From Burkholderiales bacterium (GTDB taxonomy: Bacteria > Pseudomonadota > Gammaproteobacteria > Burkholderiales > Burkholderiaceae_C): DNA of 64,000 bases. Positions within the stretch are counted from its first letter, which is position 1, and each line of letters starts with the position of its first letter. A program made the translations under genes and the position numbers. The notes below the pieces were generated by a model, which was given only the letters and a program-made list of their open reading frames with translations, was not told the DNA's origin and made no database searches. The stretch is from the NCBI GenBank assembly GCA_016703325.1, contig JADJCH010000002.1, positions 1 to 64,000 on the forward strand, given 5' to 3'. Positions 51,385 to 60,249 of the stretch are shown one piece after another.

Positions 51385-53940
51385 ATGTCCGCAAACACGA
51401 CGACGCGTCGCGACTTCATCAAGAGCCATGCCGTGGCGGCCGCCGCCACGTCCGCAGGCATGGTGATCCCCATCCAGGTCGAGGCGCAGGCGCGCGGCGG
51501 CGACGGGGTGCGCTGGGACAAGGGTGTGTGTCGCTACTGCGGCACCGGCTGCGGCGTGCTGGTGGGCACCAAGGACGGCCGCGTGGTGGCCACCCAGGGT
51601 GACCCGGACGCGCCGGTCAACAAGGGCCTGAACTGCGTCAAGGGCTACTTCCTGGCCAAGATCATGTACGGTCAGGACCGGCTGACCCAGCCGCTGCTGC
51701 GCATGAAGGACGGCAAGTTCGACAAGAACGGCGAGTTCGCGCCGATCGGCTGGGACCAAGCCTTCGACATCATGGCCGAGAAGGTCAAGACCACCCTGAA
51801 GGATCCCAACCAGGGCGCGCGCGGCGTGGCGATGTTCGGCTCCGGCCAATGGACGGTGTGGGAAGGTTATGCCGCCGCCAAGCTGTGGAAGGCCGGCCTG
51901 CGCACCAACAGCATCGACCCCAATGCGCGCCACTGCATGGCCAGCGCGGTGGCGGGCTTCATGCGCACCTTCGGCATCGATGAGCCGATGGGCTGCTATG
52001 ACGATGCCGAGCATGCCGACGCCTTCGTGCTGTGGGGCTCGAACATGGCCGAGATGCACCCCATCCTCTGGTCGCGCATCACCAACCGGCGCCTGACGGC
52101 CAACCACGTGAAGATCCACGTGCTGTCCACCTTCAGCCACCGTTCCTGCGAACTGGCCGACAACGAGCTGATCTTCAACCCGCAGAGCGACCTGGCGATC
52201 CTCAACTACATCTGCAACCACATCATCCAGACCGGAGCGGTCAACAAGGCCTTTGTGGCCAAGAATGTGGGCTTCTTCCAGGGCGTGACCGACATCGGCT
52301 ACGGCCTGCGCCCCAACCACCCGCTGGAGGTGGCGGCCGGCAACAACGCTTACCCGGGCCCGGACGGCAAGCCCAAGGGCGACCCGAACAAGCACACGCC
52401 GATCACCTTCGACGACTTCGCCAAGTTCGTTTCCGAGTACACGCTGGACAAGGCGCACCAGATCTCCGGCGTGCCCAAGGACAAGCTCGAAGCGCTGGCC
52501 CGCGCCTATGCCGACCCGAAGACCAAGGTGACGTCCTACTGGACCATGGGCTTCAACCAGCACACCCGCGGCACCTGGGTCAACAACATGATCTACAACG
52601 TCCACCTGCTGGTGGGCAAGATCTCCGAACCCGGCAACAGCCCCTTCTCGCTGACCGGCCAGCCCAGCGCCTGCGGCACCGCACGTGAGGTGGGCACCTT
52701 TGCGCACCGCCTGCCCGCCGACATGGTGGTGACCAATCCGAAGCACCGTGCCGAGAGCGAGAAGCTCTGGAAGCTGCCAGCCGGCACCATCCCGGACTGG
52801 GTGGGCTACCACGCCGTGCTGCAGTCGCGCATGGCCAAGGACGGCAAGGTCGGTTTCCTCTGGACCAGCACCACCAACAACATGCAGGCCGGGCCCAACG
52901 TCAACCAGGAAATCTATCCCGGCTGGCGCAACCCGAAGTGCTTCACAGTGGTGTCGGACGTCTACCCGACCGTCTCGGCCATGTCGGCCGACCTGATCCT
53001 GCCCGCAGCGATGTGGATGGAAAAGGAAGGCATGTTCGGCAACGCCGAGCGCCGCGGCCAGATGTGGCGCCAGCAGGTCAAGGCACCGGGAGCCTGCAAG
53101 TCCGACCTGTGGCAGTACGTCGAGTTCTCCAAGCGCTTCAAGACCGACGAGGTCTGGCCGGCCGAGCTGCTGGACAAGAACCCGCAGTACAAGGGCAAGA
53201 CCCTGTACGAGGTGCTCTACGCCAACGGGCAGGTCAACAAGTTCCCGAAGGACGACCTGGCCAGGGTGCACGCGCATGCCTGGGCCGGCTACACCAACGA
53301 CGAGTCGGAGGCCTTCGGCTTCTATGTCCAGAAGGGCCTGTTCGAGGAGTACGCCAGCTTCGGCCGCGGCCACGCCCACGACCTGGCGGACTTTGACGTC
53401 TACCACAAGGTGCGCGGCATGCGCTGGCCGGTGGTGGAGGGCAAGGAGACGCTGTGGCGCTTCCGTGAAGGCTACGACCCGTACGTCAAGAAGGGCGAAG
53501 GCGTGCGCTTCTACGGCTATGCCGACGGCAAGGCCAAGATTTTCGCGTTGCCCTACCAGCCCGCCGCCGAGATGCCCGACAACGAGTTCGACCTCTGGCT
53601 GTGCACCGGCCGCGTGCTGGAGCACTGGCATTCCGGGTCGATGACGCGCCGTGTGCCCGAGCTGTACAAGGCCTTCCCGGATGCGGTGGTGTGGATGCAC
53701 CCGAAGGATGCGGAGAAGCGTGGCCTCAAGCGCAACGACGTCGTCAAGGTGTCCACCCGCCGCGGCGACATCCAGCTGCGCGTGGACACCAAGGGTCGCA
53801 ACAAGCCGCCCGAGGGGCTGATCTTCATCCCCTTCTTCGACGAGCACCGCCTGGTCAACAAGCTGACGCTGGACGCCACCTGCCCGATTTCCAAGGAAAC
53901 CGACTACAAGAAGTGCGCCGCCAAGGTGGTGAAGGTCTGA
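51385..53940 (+). CDS. napA: Periplasmic nitrate reductase catalytic subunit NapA
   Basis: Reduces nitrate to nitrite at a bis-MGD molybdenum centre in the periplasm. 851 residues. Twin-arginine signal TTRRDFIKSHAVAAAA with cleavage near VEAQA. The [4Fe-4S] ligands are in CRYCGTGCGV and the later GLNCVKGYF. The Mo-ligand Cys is in NARHCMASAVAGFMRTF. Later blocks TGQPSACGTAREVGTFAHRL and the C-terminal MGD-binding WHSGSMTRRVPEL are intact. AGGAG precedes ATG 51385. Size is slightly above the common 830 residues. No frame break. Confidence 0.97.
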   Translation: MSANTTTRRDFIKSHAVAAAATSAGMVIPIQVEAQARGGDGVRWDKGVCRYCGTGCGVLVGTKDGRVVATQGDPDAPVNKGLNCVKGYFLAKIMYGQDRLTQPLLRMKDGKFDKNGEFAPIGWDQAFDIMAEKVKTTLKDPNQGARGVAMFGSGQWTVWEGYAAAKLWKAGLRTNSIDPNARHCMASAVAGFMRTFGIDEPMGCYDDAEHADAFVLWGSNMAEMHPILWSRITNRRLTANHVKIHVLSTFSHRSCELADNELIFNPQSDLAILNYICNHIIQTGAVNKAFVAKNVGFFQGVTDIGYGLRPNHPLEVAAGNNAYPGPDGKPKGDPNKHTPITFDDFAKFVSEYTLDKAHQISGVPKDKLEALARAYADPKTKVTSYWTMGFNQHTRGTWVNNMIYNVHLLVGKISEPGNSPFSLTGQPSACGTAREVGTFAHRLPADMVVTNPKHRAESEKLWKLPAGTIPDWVGYHAVLQSRMAKDGKVGFLWTSTTNNMQAGPNVNQEIYPGWRNPKCFTVVSDVYPTVSAMSADLILPAAMWMEKEGMFGNAERRGQMWRQQVKAPGACKSDLWQYVEFSKRFKTDEVWPAELLDKNPQYKGKTLYEVLYANGQVNKFPKDDLARVHAHAWAGYTNDESEAFGFYVQKGLFEEYASFGRGHAHDLADFDVYHKVRGMRWPVVEGKETLWRFREGYDPYVKKGEGVRFYGYADGKAKIFALPYQPAAEMPDNEFDLWLCTGRVLEHWHSGSMTRRVPELYKAFPDAVVWMHPKDAEKRGLKRNDVVKVSTRRGDIQLRVDTKGRNKPPEGLIFIPFFDEHRLVNKLTLDATCPISKETDYKKCAAKVVKV

Positions 53941-54061
53941 TCCGCCCGACCGCCGGCACTCACGCACCTGTTGCACCCATCGCACCCACCGCAACCCTGC
54001 AGGCCGTGGGGCGGCACCCGGCCGGAGTCCTTCCGGACGGGGCCGCCGCCGGTTTCATGCC

Positions 54062-54952
54062 ATGAGCGACTCCAAGTCCAACCCCGCATCCGCCCGCGGC
54101 ACCGCGCGGCGGCAGTTCATCGCCGACAGCGCCCGCATGGCCTGTGGCGTGGGCCTGCTGGGCGTGGGCCTGGGCTTCTATGCACGGCACGCCACGGCGC
54201 TGCCGCCGGCGGCCATCCGCCCGCCGGGTGCCCTGTCGGAGGCCGAATTCTCGGCCGCCTGCATCCGCTGCGGCCTGTGCGTGCGCGACTGCCCCTACGA
54301 CATCCTGCACCTGGCCAAGCCGGAGGAGCCGATGGCCACCGGCACGCCCTACTTCGTGGCGCGGCAGGCGCCCTGCGAGATGTGCGAGGACATCCCCTGC
54401 GTGAAGGCCTGCCCGACCCAGGCGCTGGACCACTCGCTCAAGGAAATCAACAAGGCCAGGATGGGCCTGGCGGTGCTGGTGGACCAGGAGACCTGCCTGA
54501 ATCACCTGGGCATGCGCTGCGACATCTGCTACCGCGTCTGCCCGGTGATCGACAAGGCGATCACGCTGGATCCGCAGACCAACGGGCGCACCGGCAAGCA
54601 CACGCTGTTCATTCCGGTGGTGCACTCGGAGCACTGCACCGGCTGCGGCAAATGCGAGAAGGCCTGCCCCACCGAGGTGGCCGCCATCAAGGTGTTTCCG
54701 CTCTACATGGCCAAGGGCCAGCTCTCGGCCCACTACAAGCTGGGCTGGGTCGAAAAGGAAAAAGCCGGCGGCAGCCTGGTGGCGCCGGACGTCGAGCACC
54801 GCTACAACATGCCTGAAGGCATGAGGTACGAACACGGCAAGGGCCTGTCCACTGTGAACCCCGGTGAGGCCGCCGCCTCCGGCGCCCCCGCCACGGAGCC
54901 TGCCGCACCCGCCACGGGTCTGCCCAAGGCGTTCAAGGGGGATCAGCTGTGA
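54062..54952 (+). CDS. napG: Ferredoxin-type quinol dehydrogenase subunit NapG
   Basis: 296 residues. Periplasmic iron-sulfur protein that passes electrons from NapH/quinol towards the reductase. Twin-arginine-like signal ARRQFIADSARMACGVGLLG. Four [4Fe-4S] motifs: CIRCGLCVRDCP, CEMCEDIPCVKACP, CDICYRVCP and CTGCGKCEKACP. The C-terminal 40 residues are Ala/Pro/Glu-rich and unusual for the family. The stop overlaps the GTG start of napH (GTGA). The gap of 121 bp to napA holds no gene. Confidence 0.95.
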   Translation: MSDSKSNPASARGTARRQFIADSARMACGVGLLGVGLGFYARHATALPPAAIRPPGALSEAEFSAACIRCGLCVRDCPYDILHLAKPEEPMATGTPYFVARQAPCEMCEDIPCVKACPTQALDHSLKEINKARMGLAVLVDQETCLNHLGMRCDICYRVCPVIDKAITLDPQTNGRTGKHTLFIPVVHSEHCTGCGKCEKACPTEVAAIKVFPLYMAKGQLSAHYKLGWVEKEKAGGSLVAPDVEHRYNMPEGMRYEHGKGLSTVNPGEAAASGAPATEPAAPATGLPKAFKGDQL

Positions 54953-55875
54953 GCGTGCTCAACAAGACCCCCGTGGGCGCGGACGCCGTGGCTGAAAAGG
55001 GCTGGCTGGCGGCCCACAAGTGGCTGATCCTGCGCCGCATCAGCCAGATCGGCATCCTGCTGGCCTTCCTGGTCGGCCCCTGGTTCGGGCTGTGGATCGT
55101 CAAAGGCAACCTCAACTACAGCTACACGCTGGGGGTGCTGCCACTCACCGACCCCTTCCTGTTCCTGCAGACGCTGCTGACCCGGCATGTGCCCGAGACG
55201 CTGGCCTTCGTCGGCGTGGGCATCGTCATCGCCTTCTACATCGGCGTGGGCGGGCGCAGCTTCTGTGCCTGGACCTGCCCAGTCAACCTGGTCACCGACC
55301 TGGCCGCCTGGCTGCGCCGCCGGCTGAACCTGGGCGGGGGGGCGAACCTGTCGCGCCAGACGCGCTACTGGATCCTGGCGATGTGCCTGATCGTCGCTGC
55401 GGCCACCGGCACCATCGCCTGGGAGCTGATCAACCCGGTGTCCATGCTGCACCGCGGCCTGTTCTTCGGCATCGGCTTCGCCTGGGTGGTGATCCTGGCG
55501 GTGTTCCTGTTCGACCTCTTCGTCGTCCGCCACGGCTGGTGCAGCCACCTCTGTCCGGTGGGGGCCTTCTACAGCCTGATCGGCCGGGCCTCGATCCTGC
55601 GGGTGCAGCTGCCGGCCCGCGAGGCCTGCAACAACTGCCTGGACTGCTTTGCGGTCTGCCCGGAGCACCAGATCATCAAGGCGCCGCTCAAGGGCAGCAA
55701 AGGCGCCGCGCCGATCATCCTCGATTCGCGCTGCACCAACTGCGGGCGCTGCATCGATGTGTGTTCGAAGGATGTGTTTGCCTTCGGGCCGCGCTTCGTC
55801 GTGCCGAAGACCATTCCGATTTCAGTCCAGCCTACCGTTGCGTCTTCCGGTCAGACGGCCGTGGAGCCGAAGTAG
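54949..55875 (+). CDS. napH: Membrane quinol dehydrogenase subunit NapH
   Basis: 308 residues from GTG 54949. Four membrane helices (ISQIGILLAFLVGPWFGLWI near 30, then near 85, 140 and 175). The Cys-x3-Cys-P pairs CAWTCPVN and CSHLCPVG follow helices 2 and 4 on the cytoplasmic side, as in NapH/NosR-type proteins. Two [4Fe-4S] motifs CNNCLDCFAVCP and CTNCGRCIDVC are near the end. It forms a quinol-oxidising unit with NapG. Translation is coupled to napG. Confidence 0.95.
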   Translation: MSVLNKTPVGADAVAEKGWLAAHKWLILRRISQIGILLAFLVGPWFGLWIVKGNLNYSYTLGVLPLTDPFLFLQTLLTRHVPETLAFVGVGIVIAFYIGVGGRSFCAWTCPVNLVTDLAAWLRRRLNLGGGANLSRQTRYWILAMCLIVAAATGTIAWELINPVSMLHRGLFFGIGFAWVVILAVFLFDLFVVRHGWCSHLCPVGAFYSLIGRASILRVQLPAREACNNCLDCFAVCPEHQIIKAPLKGSKGAAPIILDSRCTNCGRCIDVCSKDVFAFGPRFVVPKTIPISVQPTVASSGQTAVEPK

Positions 55876-55915
55876 CCCGTCGTTCCCCTTTTTTCCCCTC
55901 TGGGTGGAGTTCATC

Positions 55916-56371
55916 ATGAAGAAGACCGTCAGCATTGCTTTGGCGACTCTCCTGGTCACGGTGATCGGCTGTGCCACGGTGGCACCACCGAAGCCGATGC
56001 GCGGCGCGGACGTGACCGCTGCCGACACGGCGCCGGACCTCAAGGCCTACAGCGCCAAGACCCCGGGTGTGGGTGAGCCCAGGCTCATCACCCGCACCTT
56101 CGTCGGTCAGCCGCCGCTGGTGCCGCACAACATCGAGAAGTACGTGCCGCTGACGGCCGAGGAGAATGCCTGCCTCGACTGCCACATCACCGACGAACTG
56201 CGCGGCCAGAAGATGCCCAAGATGGGCAAGAGCCACTTCTCGCAGACCGTCAAGGCCAAGGACGGCACCCCGGCGGTGGAGATGACGCGTTTCCAGTGCG
56301 ACACCTGCCACGTGCCGCAGGTGGATGCCAAGGAACTGGTGGACACTCGCTTCGTCGGTGTCACCCAGTAA
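55916..56371 (+). CDS. napB: Dihaem cytochrome subunit NapB with lipobox-like signal
   Basis: 151 residues, small electron-transfer subunit of the nitrate reductase. Two haem motifs CLDCH and CDTCH; distal His residues lie in PPLVPHNIE and KSHFSQTV. The signal MKKTVSIALATLLVTVIGC ends in VIGC, which fits the lipoprotein signal (lipobox), so Cys19 might be lipidated and anchor NapB to a membrane. NapB is usually soluble and periplasmic; this is unusual. GGTGGAG precedes ATG 55916. Confidence 0.93.
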   Translation: MKKTVSIALATLLVTVIGCATVAPPKPMRGADVTAADTAPDLKAYSAKTPGVGEPRLITRTFVGQPPLVPHNIEKYVPLTAEENACLDCHITDELRGQKMPKMGKSHFSQTVKAKDGTPAVEMTRFQCDTCHVPQVDAKELVDTRFVGVTQ

Positions 56372-56467
56372 GGTGACGCTGGCCCCCGGATGCCGGCGGT
56401 CTTGCAAGGGCTGCCGGCATCTGCCGTTTTTCCTTTCTGTCTTTTCCCTCTCCCTGGAGTGATCAAC

Positions 56468-56854
56468 ATGGCCCGTTTGACCCCTGTGACCCCTGTGACC
56501 CCTGTGACCCGTTACGCCGTCCCTGCCGCCCTCGCTGCGCTGCTGAGCGCCGGTGTCGCCAGCCCCGCTTTTGCCCTGGACGTGGACGCAGCCAAGTCGC
56601 TGGCCCAGTCCAACAACTGCACCCAGTGCCACGGCATCAAGAAGGACAAGGATGCTCCGGCCTTCCTGAAGATCGCCGAGAAGTACAAGGGCAAAGCCGG
56701 TGCCGAGGATGAGCTGCTCAAGCACGTCACCTCCGGCAAGAAGGTCAAGCTGGCCGACGGCAGCCAGGAGGACCACAAGATCGTGAAGACCATCCCCGCC
56801 AACGACCAGGCGCAGATGCGCAACCTGATCAAGTGGATCCTGGCCACTCAGTGA
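56468..56854 (+). CDS. Small c-type cytochrome inserted in the nap cluster
   Basis: 128 residues, class I cytochrome c with one haem motif CTQCH near residue 53 and no downstream Met in the usual place, apart from AQMRNLIKWI near the end where Met may be the sixth ligand. Signal peptide RYAVPAALAALLSAGVASPA. Nine-base tandem repeats code PVTPVTPVT just before the hydrophobic core. It stands between napB and napC, where no cytochrome is usual, and could exchange electrons with NapB or NapC. Confidence 0.88.
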   Translation: MARLTPVTPVTPVTRYAVPAALAALLSAGVASPAFALDVDAAKSLAQSNNCTQCHGIKKDKDAPAFLKIAEKYKGKAGAEDELLKHVTSGKKVKLADGSQEDHKIVKTIPANDQAQMRNLIKWILATQ

Positions 56855-56918
56855 GATCCTGAGATCCTGAGCCGCGTGTAGAAAGAACCCGAACAACTGG
56901 AGCCGACGGAGAGCTGCC

Positions 56919-57536
56919 ATGTCCCAATCGAATCCTGGCGATGCCGGCTCCAAGGCCGGCTGGTGGTCGGCCCTGAGACGGCCTGCCGCCAAGTGGTCGC
57001 TGCTGTCCCTGCTGCTCGTCGGCGTCACCTCCGGCATCCTCTTCTGGGGCGCCTTCAACACCGGCATGGAGGCCACCAACACGCTGGAGTTCTGCATCGG
57101 CTGCCACGAGATGCGCGACAACGTCTACGCCGAGTACAAGGAGACCATCCACTACTCCAACCGCACCGGCGTGCGTGCCGTCTGCTCCGACTGCCATGTG
57201 CCCAAGGACTGGACGCACAAGATGATCCGCAAGGTCCAGGCGAGCAAGGAAGTCTGGGGCAAGCTGGTCGGCACCATCGACACGAAGGAAAAGTTCGAGG
57301 CGCACCGCCTGGAGATGGCCGAGCGGGAATGGGCACGCATGAAGTCGCGCGACTCCATCGAGTGCCGCAACTGCCACAACTTCGACTCCATGAGTGCCGA
57401 GAAGCAGAAGAAGATGCCCTACAAGAAGCACATGGAGGCCAAGGCCGCAGGCAAGAGCTGCATCGACTGCCACAAGGGCATCGCGCACAAGCTGCCCAAG
57501 GGTTATGTGGATCCGAGCATGGAGGAGGAGGAGTAA
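56919..57536 (+). CDS. napC: Tetrahaem quinol dehydrogenase NapC
   Basis: 205 residues of the NapC/NirT family. N-terminal membrane anchor WSLLSLLLVGVTSGILFWGA. Four haem motifs CIGCH, CSDCH, CRNCH and CIDCH, with Met of the first haem in HEMRDN. It takes electrons from membrane quinol and hands them to NapB. The poly-Glu end SMEEEE is odd but short. Last gene of the cluster, followed by GGGCGACGCG repeats and a terminator. Confidence 0.95.
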   Translation: MSQSNPGDAGSKAGWWSALRRPAAKWSLLSLLLVGVTSGILFWGAFNTGMEATNTLEFCIGCHEMRDNVYAEYKETIHYSNRTGVRAVCSDCHVPKDWTHKMIRKVQASKEVWGKLVGTIDTKEKFEAHRLEMAEREWARMKSRDSIECRNCHNFDSMSAEKQKKMPYKKHMEAKAAGKSCIDCHKGIAHKLPKGYVDPSMEEEE

Positions 57537-57600
57537 CGGGCGACGCGTCACGGGCGACGCGCCACGGGTGACACGTTTCCCGGCTCTGACCTTGTGAAGA

Positions 57601-57638
57601 CACTCCCGCCGGCGCAAGCCGGGCGGGAGTGTTTTTTT
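57601..57638 (+). terminator. Rho-independent terminator after napC
   Basis: Hairpin with arms CACTCCCGCC and GGCGGGAGTG around GCGCAAGCC-type loop sequence, then seven T. Ends the nap transcript. Upstream, 57538-57575, a GGGCGACGCG(T/C)CAC unit is repeated. Confidence 0.85.
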
Positions 57639-57684
57639 GCGGATCCTGCCGCTGGGCCAGGGGCCGGCGGCAAGGCTGCCGGCA

Positions 57685-58617
57685 TCACGCGATCAGCAGG
57701 GCGTCGTCCAGCAACTGCTGAACCAGCTGGGCCTGCCGCGCGTCTCGGCGGCGCTTGCCGGCCGGTCGGCTGTCAAGGCCGGCCATCCATTGCTTGAAGT
57801 CCACGAACACCCGTGGCGAAGTGGTATGCATCAGCGCCATCCTGCCGCTCGTGGACACGACCACCTGGCTGAACTTCGGTGCTCTCAGGAACAGCTCCGC
57901 CCGCTGCGCCTGGACGGGCCAGATGTCGTCCTCGTCCGCAGAAAACCGGAAGGGGTGCGGGTCCTGGTCCGTGGCCATGCGGCGCAGGAAGTCGACCATG
58001 AAGCCCTTGTCGTTGATGGCGGACTCCTTCTGCTCATCCATCCGGTTGAACGAGGCGTCCGCCGAGCGGAGCACCTTCAGCACCGAGGCGTCGTGCTGCT
58101 GCAGGGCACTGTTGAACTGCACCATCTTGCGTGCGTCCCAGAGCAGATCGACATCCTGCGTGGCCAGTGCGCCCGATTGGATCAGGACGTTGGCCGCCGT
58201 CTCGTAGGCATAGAGCGCATGCGTGCCGATGACGGTGAAGTATTCGCTCAGCCCCGCCTGATCAAAGGCATTGAGCACCGCGACCACCACCTCCGGCACG
58301 CGGCCCACGCGCAGCGCCTTGTTCAACCGTGCCGCTTCCGTCACGGCCTGCTGCAGCGAACGCAGCCGGTCTTCCGCCTTCTTTTTGCCCTCCGTGAAGG
58401 CCTGGAACGTCGCCTCCGTGGCCTCGTTGCGAGCCCCCAGGCGGTTCTGTCGGTTGTCCGGCGTCGTCTTGACCAGGTACTCGTAGTGGCCTTCGCGCTT
58501 GAAGTACATCCCCCCCGAGAACTTCGCCGCCGCCTCCCGCGCACGGCGGAACTCCAGGTACACCGCCTGGGAGTCGATCAGCTGGCGTACCGCGCTTTCG
58601 GGCAGGGGAAGGAACAT
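57685..58617 (-). CDS. GSU2403-type nucleotidyltransferase-fold protein
   Basis: 310 residues from ATG 58617; a GTG six bases upstream is inside an inverted repeat and less likely. Helical N-terminus with AVYLEFRRAREAAAKFSGGM. A nucleotidyltransferase core follows: FTVIGTHALYAYETAANVLI near 130 and ATQDVDLLWD near 153, the latter with the DxD acidic pair. C-terminal helices end RQAQLVQQLLDDALLIA. Relatives with this order are named GSU2403 family; their substrate is unknown. Such folds occur in toxin-antitoxin modules, but no partner gene is seen next to it. Confidence 0.82.
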   Translation of the reverse strand: MFLPLPESAVRQLIDSQAVYLEFRRAREAAAKFSGGMYFKREGHYEYLVKTTPDNRQNRLGARNEATEATFQAFTEGKKKAEDRLRSLQQAVTEAARLNKALRVGRVPEVVVAVLNAFDQAGLSEYFTVIGTHALYAYETAANVLIQSGALATQDVDLLWDARKMVQFNSALQQHDASVLKVLRSADASFNRMDEQKESAINDKGFMVDFLRRMATDQDPHPFRFSADEDDIWPVQAQRAELFLRAPKFSQVVVSTSGRMALMHTTSPRVFVDFKQWMAGLDSRPAGKRRRDARQAQLVQQLLDDALLIA

Positions 58618-58659
58618 ATTCACCGTACGATTCCGGAAGTTGGAATTTATACGGTGAAT
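58618..58659 (-). promoter_or_regulatory. Inverted repeat over the start of the nucleotidyltransferase gene
   Basis: ATTCACCGTA (58618-58627) and TACGGTGAAT (58650-58659) form a perfect 10-bp inverted repeat with a 22-bp spacer, directly upstream of ATG 58617. The spacing is about three helical turns between centres. A candidate operator for autoregulation. Confidence 0.5.
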
Positions 58660-58668
58660 CCTTCTGAA

Positions 58669-59751
58669 TCAATCACTTGTCCGCTGCATGCCCGCCTCGT
58701 ACCAGCCCTTGCTGCGGTTGACCAGGTGCACCACCAGCAGCATCGCCGGCACTTCGATCAGCACGCCCACCACGGTGGCCAGGGCTGCACCGGACTTGAA
58801 ACCGAACAGGCTGATCGCCGCAGCCACCGCCAGCTCGAAGAAGTTGGACGCGCCGATCAGGCAGGACGGGCCCGCCACGTCATGCGACTCGCCCAGCCGG
58901 CGGTTGAGGCCGTAGGCCAGCGCCGAGTTGAAGATCACCTGGATCAGGATGGGCACGGCCAGCATCGCGATCACCAGCGGCTGCGCCAGGATGGCCTCGC
59001 CCTGGAAGGCGAACAGCAGCACCAGCGTGGTCAGCAGCGCGGCGATCGACCAGGGGCCGATCTTCGCCAGGGCCGCGTTGAAGGTCGCCTGTCCTCTTGC
59101 CAGCAGCGCACGGCGCCAGAGTTGGGCGATCCCCACCGGGATGACGATGTACAGCAGCACCGACGTGAGCAGTGTTCCCCAGGGCACCGTGATGGCCGAC
59201 AGACCCAGCAGCAACGCCACGATGGGCGCGAAGGCGAACACCATGATCGTGTCGTTCAGCGCCACCTGGCTGAGTGTGAACAGTGGGTGACCGTTCGTCA
59301 GCCGGCTCCAGACGAACACCATCGCGGTGCAGGGCGCAGCGGCCAGCAGGATCAGGCCGGCCACGTAGCTGTCCAGCTGCTCGGCGGGCAGCCAGGGCGC
59401 GAACACCTGGCGCACGAAGAGCCAGGCCAGCAGCGCCATCGAGAAGGGCTTGACCGCCCAGTTCACGAACAGCGTCACGCCGATGCCGCGCCAGTGCCGG
59501 CGCACCTGGTGCAGTGAGCCGAAGTCGATCTTCAGCAGCATCGGGATGATCATCACCCAGATCAGCAGCCCCACCGGCAGGTTGACCTGAGCCACCTCCA
59601 TGCGGCCGATGGCCTGCACCGGGCCGGGCAGCAGCCGTCCCAGCGCAACACCGGCGACGATGCACAGCGCCACCCACACCGTCAGGTAGCGCTCGAAGAC
59701 GCTCATCGCCGCGGGGGCAGTGGCCGACGGGGGCAAGGCGGTGGACGACAT
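58669..59751 (-). CDS. acr3: Arsenite efflux permease Acr3
   Basis: 360 residues with about ten membrane helices. Exports As(III) from the cytoplasm. The family Cys lies in LLAAAPCTAMVFVWSRL near residue 139, in the conserved A-P-C-T-A-M-V-F block; FNSALAYGLNRR and GPSCLIGASNFFELAVA also match. Start ATG 59751; a shorter start MSVFERYLT would also be reasonable. Last gene of the leftward ars operon. Confidence 0.95.
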   Translation of the reverse strand: MSSTALPPSATAPAAMSVFERYLTVWVALCIVAGVALGRLLPGPVQAIGRMEVAQVNLPVGLLIWVMIIPMLLKIDFGSLHQVRRHWRGIGVTLFVNWAVKPFSMALLAWLFVRQVFAPWLPAEQLDSYVAGLILLAAAPCTAMVFVWSRLTNGHPLFTLSQVALNDTIMVFAFAPIVALLLGLSAITVPWGTLLTSVLLYIVIPVGIAQLWRRALLARGQATFNAALAKIGPWSIAALLTTLVLLFAFQGEAILAQPLVIAMLAVPILIQVIFNSALAYGLNRRLGESHDVAGPSCLIGASNFFELAVAAAISLFGFKSGAALATVVGVLIEVPAMLLVVHLVNRSKGWYEAGMQRTSD

Positions 59752-59754
59752 GGT

Positions 59755-60249
59755 TTATCGGCTGCCGATGTTGCGGATCTCGCGCTGGATGGTCAGCTGG
59801 TCCAGCGACTCGAGCGGCAGCGCCAGCATCAGCTCGATGCGGCGTTTGAGGATGATCGCCGTGTCCCAGAATGCCTTGGCCTTCTGGGCGTCCGTGCCTT
59901 CGACCGCGGCCGGATCGGCCACGCCCCAATGCGCCGTCATCGGCTGGCCGGGCCAGACCGGGCAGGCCTCACCGGCCGCCTGGTCGCAGACCGTGAACAC
60001 AAAGTTGAGCTCGGGGGCCCCCGAGCCTGTGAATTCGCCCCAGTCCTTGCTGCGCAAGCCATCGGTCGGCATGTGCATCTCCGAGAGGGTCGTCAACGCG
60101 AACGGGTGCACCGAGGTGCCCGGGTGGCTGCCGGCCGAGAACGCCTGGAATCGACCTCGGCCCAGGCTGTTGAGAAGGGCCTCGGCCATGATTGATCGAG
60201 CCGAGTTGTGGGTGCAGACGAAGAGCACGTTGTAGACCTGGAGGCTCAT
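59755..60249 (-). CDS. arsC: Arsenate reductase ArsC (low-molecular-weight phosphatase fold)
   Basis: 164 residues. Reduces arsenate to arsenite in the cytoplasm. The Cys-x5-Arg loop is VCTHNSARS, Cys12 to Arg18. Later blocks SAGSHPGTSVHP and FTVCDQAAGEACPVWPG provide the second and third Cys; the Asp loop precedes WPG. Length is slightly above the 130-140 typical of Staphylococcus-type ArsC. Its start overlaps the end of arsJ by four bases; acr3 follows after three bases. Confidence 0.93.
   Translation of the reverse strand: MSLQVYNVLFVCTHNSARSIMAEALLNSLGRGRFQAFSAGSHPGTSVHPFALTTLSEMHMPTDGLRSKDWGEFTGSGAPELNFVFTVCDQAAGEACPVWPGQPMTAHWGVADPAAVEGTDAQKAKAFWDTAIILKRRIELMLALPLESLDQLTIQREIRNIGSR

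Noticed and set aside
51187..53994. 935-codon minus-strand frame opposite napA
   Set aside because: Antisense shadow of napA; no protein-like pattern.
57637..59517. 626-codon plus-strand frame
   Set aside because: Covers the antisense of two well-supported minus-strand genes (nucleotidyltransferase and acr3); Arg/Gln/His-rich shadow.
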